A DNA stretch of 11,505 bases from an uncultured beta proteobacterium (lineage in GTDB: Bacteria; Pseudomonadota; Gammaproteobacteria; Burkholderiales; Rhodocyclaceae): contig CAIXAY010000320.1 in NCBI GenBank assembly GCA_903917505.1, positions 1-11,505 of the forward strand. Reading direction: 5' to 3'. The translations under genes were made by a program, and so were the position numbers. Below are positions 7,175 through 11,505 of this stretch, piece by piece; positions within the stretch are counted from its first letter, which is position 1; each line of letters begins with the position of its first letter. Under the pieces are notes generated by a model. That model saw nothing but the letters and a program-made list of their open reading frames with translations, had not been told where the DNA came from and did no database searches.

Positions 7175-8170
7175 CTAGCCGGAAAAGACGATTTCCCTGC
7201 CGTTGTTGGTCGTGTCTTCGATCGCTTCTGCTACTCGCATGGTGTTGCAGGCATTGCGGAAATTGGACGCGGTGAGCGAACCGCTCCTGACCGCTCGAAA
7301 GAAATCACGATACTCATCGAGCAGACCGGCGGTCAGAAGCGTTCCTTCGCTCTCCTCGTCAAGAATATCGGCGACGGCCTTCCCCTTTTCATGAACGGCG
7401 ATCATCCCGGGATGATCGCTCGTGTAGGTCTGCGGACAGTGCAAATAGATCGACTTGTCTGCGCCATGCACCTCGTAACGCTCGATGCTCGACCCGCTGC
7501 ACGGAAAGAATTTGAGGATGCCCCGCATCCCCGACTCGAAGCGCACCGAGCTGATCCAGGAATCGGGCTGATCTGGCGTCATGGCGTGCCGCTCGGTGCG
7601 TATCGCGCGGATGGGGCCGCACAGGTATTCCATATAGTTGATGCCGTGCACGCCGGTTTCCATGACGAAATGATCGTAGCGCCGCTCGTTGCGATAGAAG
7701 TGGCACTCCGCGAAGTAGGCGTCCTCGATGCCCGCGGCAAGTTCCTTGAAACGGCGGTTGATCGGCATGTAGCGACGATTGAAGGCGACGACGTTGGGAA
7801 CGTCCGCCAGATCGGCCAGCATCCGCGCTTCCTGATAGGAGGCGCCGGCCGGTTTTTCGGTGAAGATGGGCAATCCGCGCGGCAGCAGCCTGGCAACGAT
7901 TGCGGCGAGCGCCGCCGAATTGACGAGCACGATGAATCCACCGAGCCGCTCGTCGCTGACCGCCTCTTCCAGCGAACGATAGACCCGGGCGATGCCGAAC
8001 TGCCGCGCCGTTCGCTCGGCTGATGCCACCGTTCGGTTCCAGATTCCGGCGATTTCGACGGGGATCTCGGCCGCCAGGGACTGCAAGGCAGGGAAATGAT
8101 AGGTGCACGCCCATTCGCCCGTGCCAAGAACGGCGACACGGACGGGGCTCGTCGTGGTTGAGGTCATCAT
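7175..8170 (-). CDS. Gfo/Idh/MocA-family NAD(P)-dependent oxidoreductase
   Basis: This 331-residue cytoplasmic enzyme has an N-terminal Rossmann fold with VAVLGTGEW (residues 12-20) binding the dinucleotide and the family's EKP motif at 105-107 (IFTEKPAG). The C-terminal alpha/beta domain carries the catalytic histidine region ETGVHGINYMEYLCGP (H175). In many relatives the motif ends in Asp (HxxD); here residue 178 is Asn, so chemistry may deviate. Family members oxidise or reduce a hydroxyl of sugars, inositols or amino sugars. Two ATGs are adjacent (8168-8170 and 8165-8167) and no strong ribosome site precedes either, so the exact first residue is open. It follows the aldo/keto reductase gene by 142 bases on the same strand. 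A perfect 22-base palindrome lies inside the gene at 7398-7419. Confidence 0.9.
   Translation of the reverse strand: MMTSTTTSPVRVAVLGTGEWACTYHFPALQSLAAEIPVEIAGIWNRTVASAERTARQFGIARVYRSLEEAVSDERLGGFIVLVNSAALAAIVARLLPRGLPIFTEKPAGASYQEARMLADLADVPNVVAFNRRYMPINRRFKELAAGIEDAYFAECHFYRNERRYDHFVMETGVHGINYMEYLCGPIRAIRTERHAMTPDQPDSWISSVRFESGMRGILKFFPCSGSSIERYEVHGADKSIYLHCPQTYTSDHPGMIAVHEKGKAVADILDEESEGTLLTAGLLDEYRDFFRAVRSGSLTASNFRNACNTMRVAEAIEDTTNNGREIVFSG
7398..7419. repeat. Perfect 22-base palindrome inside the oxidoreductase gene
   Basis: The half-site GCGATCATCCC (7398-7408) is followed immediately by its exact reverse complement (7409-7419) with no spacer. It encodes S/D-H-P-G-M-I-A within the C-terminal domain of the Gfo/Idh/MocA protein. 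By chance a perfect 11-base half-site is expected well under once in a window this size. It could be an intragenic protein-binding site or a codon-choice accident. Confidence 0.6.
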
Positions 8171-8312
8171 CGCAATTCGAAAGAAGTGCTAAGCGCAGCC
8201 GACGCGCATCGGTTTCGCAGAGCACTGATGCGCACGGGAAAACCGACCTGAGCCAGGCCTTGGCGAAGTATTCCCGACCGCTGCGGGGTGACGAATCCTA
8301 GTTGCAAGATGA

Positions 8313-9320
8313 TCATATCGAAGCCATTCCAGGGTCAATGCAGCCGGCAAACGGCGGGCAGGTCAGCGACTCAATATCCTCTTCAGAAATGATCAGATCC
8401 GCAGCCGATAGCGAGTCTTGCAACTGCGCCACAGTTCGGCATCCGATAAGCGCCATGGCCGGAACGCGGCTGCACAAGATACAGGCGAGTGCGACATTCC
8501 CCGGCTTCAGCCCGTTCTTTGCGGCATAGGCCAGCACACGGTCCTTGCGCTCCATGTTTTCCGGGGTGCAGAACCACGCACGCGATTTCTCATTGATCGC
8601 ATTGGGGCCGGTGATCGGTCTTGAAAAGAATCCCTTGGCCTGAGACGAGTAAGCCATGACCGGGAAATGACATTCGCAATACCACTGATATTCCTGGTCA
8701 TTCATGACGACTTTCGAAAGGTCTTCATGGGCCTCGGGCGTCGAAGCGGCAAGGCTCCATTGTATTTGACTCATCGAAAAACCGGGAAGGCCTTTCGCCA
8801 AAGCGTAGGCATTGGCTTTGGCGATCCGCTCGACTCGCCAATTGGAGCAGCCGACGGCGCGCACCTTGCCGCTGGCGACGATTGCTGCGAGGCTTTCCAT
8901 GATGTCTTCCACCGGATGTCCTGTATCATCCCGGTGCAGCCAATAGATGTCGATCTGATCGACGCCGAGCGAACGCAAACTTTCATTCAAATCACCTTCA
9001 AGGCAGGCGCGTGCAAGCCTTCCTGTTTCCATTCTTTCCAGGGAAGGATGGCCACCCTTGGTCGAAATCAGCACCTTTCGACGGGCCTGCCTGGATTGCA
9101 ACCATTCGCCCAGTAGCTTCTCGCTGGCGCCATGCCCGCCGGGCATCCAGTCGGCGTAAGACCTTGCCGTGTCAATGCAGTTGCCGCCCGCTTCGATAAA
9201 CCCGTCGTAAAGCCTGAAGGCCATTTCCTTTGCTACACTCGTTCCATAATAGTCCGTACCCAATACCAGCTTTGAAACGCTCATGTCGCCGTTTGCCAGT
9301 TGCAGATTGAAATATCTCAT
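8313..9320 (-). CDS. Aldo/keto reductase
   Basis: This 335-residue TIM-barrel NADPH-dependent reductase has the complete catalytic tetrad: D50 in CIDTARSY, Y55, K88 in VLISTKGG and H129 in DIYWLHRDD. The later GKVRAVGCSNW and the C-terminal IGCRTVAQLQDSL segment, which contacts the nicotinamide cofactor in the family, are also present. Such enzymes reduce aldehydes or ketones of sugars and xenobiotics; substrate unknown. The start is ATG 9318-9320, with AAGGA about 12 bases upstream. The frame remains open to 9446, but the extra 42 residues are basic and unlike the family N-terminus. GC content (about 53% in a sampled line, against 72% in the MFS-PlsC gene) is lower than its neighbours', which may mean separate acquisition. 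It is read in the same direction as the Gfo/Idh/MocA gene and divergent from the ubiA remnant. Confidence 0.9.
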   Translation of the reverse strand: MRYFNLQLANGDMSVSKLVLGTDYYGTSVAKEMAFRLYDGFIEAGGNCIDTARSYADWMPGGHGASEKLLGEWLQSRQARRKVLISTKGGHPSLERMETGRLARACLEGDLNESLRSLGVDQIDIYWLHRDDTGHPVEDIMESLAAIVASGKVRAVGCSNWRVERIAKANAYALAKGLPGFSMSQIQWSLAASTPEAHEDLSKVVMNDQEYQWYCECHFPVMAYSSQAKGFFSRPITGPNAINEKSRAWFCTPENMERKDRVLAYAAKNGLKPGNVALACILCSRVPAMALIGCRTVAQLQDSLSAADLIISEEDIESLTCPPFAGCIDPGMASI

Positions 9321-9438
9321 TTGGATCAAGATTCCTTGGTGTCGCCAGCTATCGGCCGAGCCTCCCGTTGATGCTCGCCTCTTTTCCGTATAGTTGCCAT
9401 ACTGTCGCCTTATTCGTTCGACACGCTGCGGCGTAATT

Positions 9439-9531
9439 GTGGCCAACCTTCAGAAAATTTATTATAAGCTCGGTCTCTACGAGCGGCTGATGCGGCTCGA
9501 CAAGCCGCATCATGAAGTTGTTTTTAAATAA
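9439..9531 (+). pseudogene. ubiA: ubiA N-terminal remnant, cut by the island junction
   Basis: A GTG at 9439 opens a 30-codon frame ending in TAA at 9529-9531. Its first 23 residues end YKLGLYERLMRLDKP, strongly resembling the start of 4-hydroxybenzoate polyprenyltransferase (UbiA), where proteobacterial proteins read roughly LxxYxxLMRLDKPIGxLLLLWPTL. After the proline codon (9505-9507) similarity stops abruptly: HHEVVFK and a stop follow, and the DNA becomes AT-rich. No frame in the following 400 bases restores the expected IG(T/I)LLLLWPT. I infer that ubiA (membrane prenylation step of ubiquinone synthesis) was split by insertion of the element to the right, with the rest displaced beyond the window or restored elsewhere. 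The match rests on about 15 residues. A chance match is possible, but the coincidence with a composition break supports it. Confidence 0.65.
9488..9512. repeat. 25-base inverted repeat across the ubiA/island junction
   Basis: TGATGCGGCT (9488-9497) and AGCCGCATCA (9503-9512) are perfect inverted repeats around CGACA. The left arm and centre lie in ubiA-like sequence; the last five bases of the right arm lie beyond the similarity break. The geometry resembles a tyrosine-recombinase core site, so it may be the element's left attachment site. On the plus strand TTGTTTTT follows five bases later, so it could also serve as an intrinsic terminator insulating the element. Confidence 0.5.
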
Positions 9532-9540
9532 TAAAAATGT

Positions 9541-9607
9541 CGAGGTGTGTGAATTTAATGAAATAAAGTGTTAATACGCTTATTTTTAATTACTTTAAAT
9601 TTCTTTC
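9541..9607. other. AT-rich tract at the left end of the element
   Basis: Only 14 of the 60 bases from 9541 to 9600 are G or C, against 27 of 60 at 9421-9480 and far more in upstream genes. No open frame of note crosses it. With the repeats to its right and a replication-like gene downstream it could be a DNA unwinding element, or simply the AT-rich end of a mobile element. Confidence 0.5.
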
Positions 9608-9609
9608 AT

Positions 9610-9629
9610 TGTCACAACGCAATGTGACA
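9610..9629. repeat. Inverted repeat of heptamer TGTCACA
   Basis: TGTCACA (9610-9616) and TGTGACA (9623-9629) form a perfect inverted repeat around ACGCAA. A third heptamer in direct orientation is at 9687-9693 (CTGTCACACAG), and a partial copy GTGTGA is near 9546-9551. Such spaced copies in non-coding DNA suggest a binding site for a repressor, replication initiator or recombination accessory protein, possibly one encoded just downstream. Confidence 0.6.
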
Positions 9630-9657
9630 CTAGAGGGACAAATCCTTCTTATTCAAA

Positions 9658-9676
9658 ACCGTTTACATGCAACGGT
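9658..9676. repeat. Inverted repeat ACCGTT/AACGGT
   Basis: Perfect 6-base arms ACCGTT and AACGGT flank the 7-base centre TACATGC, giving a 19-base dyad between two TGTCACA-type sites. A DnaA-box-like TTATTCAAA (one mismatch to TTATNCACA) lies at 9649-9657, directly before it. Function unknown. Confidence 0.45.
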
Positions 9677-9699
9677 AGAAAATATCTGTCACACAGTTG

Positions 9700-9729
9700 T
9701 TGCCGCTTGGATGTTGATTGTGCTACGCT
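9700..9729 (+). promoter_or_regulatory. Weak promoter candidate for the leader and the alpA-like operon
   Basis: TTGCCG (9700-9705) and an extended -10 TGCTACGCT (9721-9729) are 18 bases apart. Matches to the consensus are modest. If used, the transcript would begin near 9736 and carry a leader of about 200 bases before the GTG at 9939. Confidence 0.27.
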
Positions 9730-9744
9730 GGTTGCGCTTGGTTG

Positions 9745-9945
9745 GAAGGGGAATAAGTGATTACCCTTCAGTCTAGGAACTTGAAGAGCTTTAATAGGTA
9801 GCTTTTCAATAGATTCGCGGCATATCCCAAATAAATAAGTCCGCGCGCCTTAAACCCCACTACCCTGGGGGACACGAGCTGCTAACTGGAAGCAGCAGAA
9901 CCCAGGATTCGCGGGCACGATTTCCAAAAGGAATTCTCGTGCCTG
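9745..9945 (+). ncRNA. Structured leader: series of stem-loops before the alpA-like gene
   Basis: At least six potential hairpins follow one another on the plus strand. They are GAAGGG/CCCTTC (9745-9750 with 9764-9769); TTGAAGAGCT/AGCTTTTCAA (9781-9790 with 9800-9809, ten pairs including one G-U); CGCGG/CCGCG (9816-9820 with 9841-9845); CCCC/GGGG (9855-9858 with 9867-9870); GCTGCT/AGCAGC (9878-9883 with 9891-9896); and GGCACGA/TCGTGCC (9914-9920 with 9937-9943). The 9-mer GATTCGCGG occurs twice (9812-9820 and 9906-9914), so CCGCG at 9841-9845 could pair with either copy, giving mutually exclusive folds. I recognise no known riboswitch family. A cis-acting leader or a small regulatory RNA, in principle like the P4 satellite phage immunity leader, is possible; this is inference from base pairing only. 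Confidence 0.45.
9914..9943 (+). promoter_or_regulatory. Hairpin enclosing the ribosome site and GTG start
   Basis: GGCACGA pairs with TCGTGCC, and TTCC pairs with GGAA across an AAAA loop. The AAAAGGAA ribosome binding site (9926-9933) and the GTG start (9939-9941) of the next gene both fall inside the stem. Folded, this would hide the start from ribosomes, so translation probably depends on melting or on an alternative fold. One is available: CCAGG at 9902-9906 can pair with CCTGG at 9942-9946. Confidence 0.5.
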
Positions 9946-10277
9946 GCACAATCCCATCTCTTCTTCCAGCTGCCCAGTCGGGTTATTTAGAAGCCCGAGA
10001 TGCCGCGTTTCCGCCCATTCTGGGCGCCGACCATCTCAGCATCCTGCTTGACAAGGCCAACTGCACTATCATCCGCGACCACTCGCAAAGTCCCGAAAAA
10101 CTCCCTCCAAGCTACCGTGCGCCTGGCTGCAAGTCGCCGCGTTGGATACTGACAGAGGTCCTCGAGTGGATCAAACGTTACCCGGTAGCGGCCGAAATCA
10201 AGGTCAAGCATGTTGGACGCGGTCGCCCCAGGAAAGTGCGCACCCCTACCCCGCTGCCAGAGGAATCAGTGGTATGA
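9939..10277 (+). CDS. Small AlpA/MerR-like putative DNA-binding protein
   Basis: This 112-residue protein has a central segment (about residues 30-80, ILGADHLSILLDKANCTIIR followed later by GCKSPRWILTEVLEWIKRYP) with the layout of AlpA/excisionase-type winged helix-turn-helix proteins: a recognition helix, then a basic wing ending in a W/R-x-L-x-x-V-x-x-W-I motif. The tail GRGRPRK (93-99) matches an AT-hook core, which binds the minor groove of AT-rich DNA such as the tract at its own left. The GTG start has AAAAGGAA 6-7 bases upstream, buried in a hairpin. Its stop overlaps the next start as ATGA (10274-10277), so the two genes are translationally coupled. Likely a regulator or excision/replication accessory factor of a mobile element. 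Family assignment is by motif layout and is moderate. Confidence 0.6.
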   Translation: MPGTIPSLLPAAQSGYLEARDAAFPPILGADHLSILLDKANCTIIRDHSQSPEKLPPSYRAPGCKSPRWILTEVLEWIKRYPVAAEIKVKHVGRGRPRKVRTPTPLPEESVV

Positions 10278-11251
10278 GCGGCTATTGCTCTGGGCTGACG
10301 CTCCAGTATTTACCTGCGCAAGAACTCTCGACGCTGATAGTCGCTCTAGTGCTAGCCGACCAGGCGGACCAAGACGGAGGCAGCATCTTCACTAGCGTCG
10401 GCTTGATTGCAGCCATGGCGCGCATGTCCGAGCGCCAGGTTCAGTATTCGATGCGCGACTTAGAGCAAATAGGGTTCCTTGTTTGTGTGAAGAAGGGCGG
10501 GGGGCGAAACAACCCGACTCACTACAGGATCGATCTTGACTGGCTTTTGAAGCAGTGTGATTTGATAAAACTATTCAGGGAAAAGCGGGCGCAAAAAAGA
10601 GATGCACGCTGTGCGCCTTTTCAGAAAACTGTGCACGACAGTGACAAAGCCAAAGGTGAACGAGAGGTACAAGAAGGGTGCACAAAAGGTGCTCCAGCTA
10701 GTGCACCCGACCCACGACCCTTGACCCATGACTCTAAAAACAACTACAGCAGTAGTGGCGGTGAGGATGGTGAGCGGTCGTTTAAGTTGTTCCTCAGTGC
10801 TGCAGGAAATCCATCAGCGCTGATCGAGAAAAAGCTGCAGGCCAGGCTGAAAAAGGTGATTTTCGGGGCCACTGTCGAACAGGCAAAATTTGCAGGCGTG
10901 GCGGTGGCTGCGGCCATAGCTAGAGGAAAGGTAGGTTGCGTCGAGGCGTTGGCGTTTACCATGGCCAAGCTAGCAGCAAAGGGTGATGTGACAAAGCCAA
11001 GCTCTGTCATAAAGGAAGAAGAGGTCGAAGAGCGCCGCAACTTGAACAAAGAGCGCGAAAGCCTCGTTGATAAGTTTTTTCAGAGCCAGGACGGTGATGT
11101 GTACAAGGTTGATCGCGTTTTGAAAGGAGCCAAAGCGTTTTGTTGGAAAAATGGCAATGTTTCACAAAACTACAACCACACTGTACCTGTCGACTCCGTC
11201 TTCCTCGATGCAGTGACAAATGGAAGGTTGAAGCTTGTCGAGGGCCATTAG
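10274..11251 (+). CDS. Winged-helix replication-like protein (HTH_36 type)
   Basis: This 325-residue protein has an N-terminal winged helix at about residues 15-90 (LSTLIVALVLADQADQDGG, then FTSVGLIAAMARMSERQVQY and SMRDLEQIGFLVCVKKGGGRNNPTHYRID). This is the pattern of HTH_36 domains in phage replication proteins and some plasmid initiators. A low-complexity polar linker (about 105-165, including CAPFQKTVH, GCTKGAPAS and DPRPLTHDSKNN) is also typical of that group. The C-terminal region (about 168-325) is alpha-helical and charged and I do not recognise it. ATG 10274 overlaps the previous stop (ATGA); the frame is open upstream to 10142, but that stretch is the alpA-like gene in another frame. 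Codon use (many AAA, TTG, ATA and AGG codons) differs from the chromosomal genes. A replication initiator or element regulator is the best reading; no integrase or relaxase is in view. Confidence 0.6.
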   Translation: MSGYCSGLTLQYLPAQELSTLIVALVLADQADQDGGSIFTSVGLIAAMARMSERQVQYSMRDLEQIGFLVCVKKGGGRNNPTHYRIDLDWLLKQCDLIKLFREKRAQKRDARCAPFQKTVHDSDKAKGEREVQEGCTKGAPASAPDPRPLTHDSKNNYSSSGGEDGERSFKLFLSAAGNPSALIEKKLQARLKKVIFGATVEQAKFAGVAVAAAIARGKVGCVEALAFTMAKLAAKGDVTKPSSVIKEEEVEERRNLNKERESLVDKFFQSQDGDVYKVDRVLKGAKAFCWKNGNVSQNYNHTVPVDSVFLDAVTNGRLKLVEGH

Positions 11252-11311
11252 TCTTTCCCATCTAATAAATTGGCTATGTGCAATACGTGGGGATAGGCCT
11301 CGATGGATTAC

Positions 11312-11367
11312 GGCGCGGCACCATAGCTGGCACCGATACGGGCGGTGGCGCCCCCGTTATTGTTTTT
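11312..11367 (+). terminator. Possible intrinsic terminator after the winged-helix gene
   Basis: GGCGC(GG)CACC (11312-11322) can pair with GGTGGCGCC (11344-11352) with a two-base bulge and a loop of about 20 bases, followed by a T-rich TTATTGTTTTT stretch at 11358-11367. It starts about 60 bases after the stop codon. The loop is long, so confidence is low. Confidence 0.33.
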
Positions 11368-11505
11368 GTACCGGCTCGCATTTCCTGGACACGGTTTTGC
11401 AACTCAGGCCGCCTTTCGTATGGCATAAGCCTGGCGGGCTTCAAGGGGTGACATGAAGTCCAGTTTTTCCAAACGCCAATGATGATTGTAACGTTCCTTG
11501 AACTC
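11367..11505 (-). mobile_element. IS3-family insertion sequence, transposase-distal end (partial)
   Basis: The element's outer end is placed at TGTACCGGCTCGCATTTCC starting at 11367, because it begins with TG and has the general form of IS150-group terminal inverted repeats (TGTACnGnnnnCATTT). It lies 37 bases beyond the stop codon of the transposase fragment on the minus strand. The other end and the target duplication are outside the window, so the boundary is a prediction. The insertion sits within the AT-rich island. Confidence 0.68.
11404..11505 (-). CDS. IS3-family transposase, C-terminal end (partial)
   Basis: Reading leftward from the window edge, 33 residues are encoded before the TGA at 11404-11406: EFKERYNHHWRLEKLDF and then MSPLEARQAYAIRKAA. 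The YNxxRxxxxLxxxSPxEAR pattern is the end of the DDE integrase domain of IS3-family OrfB transposases. In this family OrfB is usually made as a -1 frameshift fusion with OrfA. Here only the last part is visible, so integrity cannot be judged. It is transcribed toward the winged-helix gene. Confidence 0.8.
   Translation of the reverse strand, partial: EFKERYNHHWRLEKLDFMSPLEARQAYAIRKAA

Noticed and set aside
9321..9446. N-terminal extension of the aldo/keto reductase by 42 residues
   Set aside because: The extra residues are basic and unlike aldo/keto reductase starts. The ATG at 9318-9320 has an upstream AAGGA and leads straight into the family's first strand.
9461..9466. Minus-strand TATAAT as promoter of the aldo/keto reductase gene
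   Set aside because: The -10 match is perfect, but no acceptable -35 hexamer lies 16-18 bases upstream and the leader would be over 130 bases, so it is not called.
10142..10273. Upstream in-frame extension of the winged-helix gene
   Set aside because: These 44 codons overlap the alpA-like gene in another frame and have no ribosome site. The ATGA overlap at 10274-10277 gives a better start.
1..11505. tRNA or rRNA genes and CRISPR arrays
   Set aside because: No cloverleaf-like sequence with conserved TTC/GG loop bases, no rRNA signature stretches and no regularly spaced repeats were seen on either strand.

Overview
The window looks like chromosome of a GC-rich proteobacterium, most likely a betaproteobacterium (Rhodocyclales-like). 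This is inferred from codon use, the MFS-PlsC fusion gene and a UbiA-like N-terminus, and cannot be proved here. Positions 1 to about 9507 are ordinary, densely coding, GC-rich sequence. From about 9508 to the right edge the composition changes sharply (14 G/C in the 60 bases 9541-9600), gene content becomes mobile-element-like, and the window ends inside an insertion sequence.

Layout. (1) 2-244: C-terminal end of an EAL-domain c-di-GMP phosphodiesterase-type protein. (2) 401-2314: fused MFS transporter and PlsC-type acyltransferase, probably for lysophospholipid flipping and re-acylation. (3) 2432-7114: an NMT1/SsuA-type ABC importer locus. Permease and substrate-binding protein run on the minus strand. 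An IclR regulator, the matching ATPase and an Asp-box (sialidase-like) protein run on the plus strand. The divergent gap holds a consensus-like promoter overlapped by a palindrome, a plausible IclR operator. (4) 7175-9320: a Gfo/Idh/MocA oxidoreductase and an aldo/keto reductase on the minus strand, converging on the Asp-box gene. Importer, regulator, hydrolase-like protein and two NAD(P)-dependent oxidoreductases together suggest an uncharacterised small-molecule (perhaps sugar-derivative) uptake and catabolic locus. The substrate cannot be read from the sequence.

(5) 9439-9507: what appears to be the first 23 codons of ubiA, cut off after 'LMRLDKP', where AT-rich foreign DNA begins. A 25-base inverted repeat (10-base arms) spans the junction. 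(6) 9532-9938: about 400 bases without a gene, holding an AT-rich tract, three TGTCACA-type heptamers (two as a perfect inverted repeat), another inverted repeat, and then a run of at least six potential stem-loops. The last stem-loop encloses the ribosome binding site and GTG start of the next gene. (7) 9939-11251: a two-gene unit with ATGA overlap, encoding a small AlpA/MerR-like putative DNA-binding protein with an AT-hook-like tail and a winged-helix (HTH_36-like) protein resembling phage or plasmid replication proteins. (8) 11367-11505: terminal inverted repeat and transposase C-terminus of an IS3-family element.

The best candidate for something undescribed is the left end of the element at 9508-9945: a possible attachment junction inside ubiA, an origin- or operator-like repeat region, and a long structured leader that may control the downstream module at RNA level.
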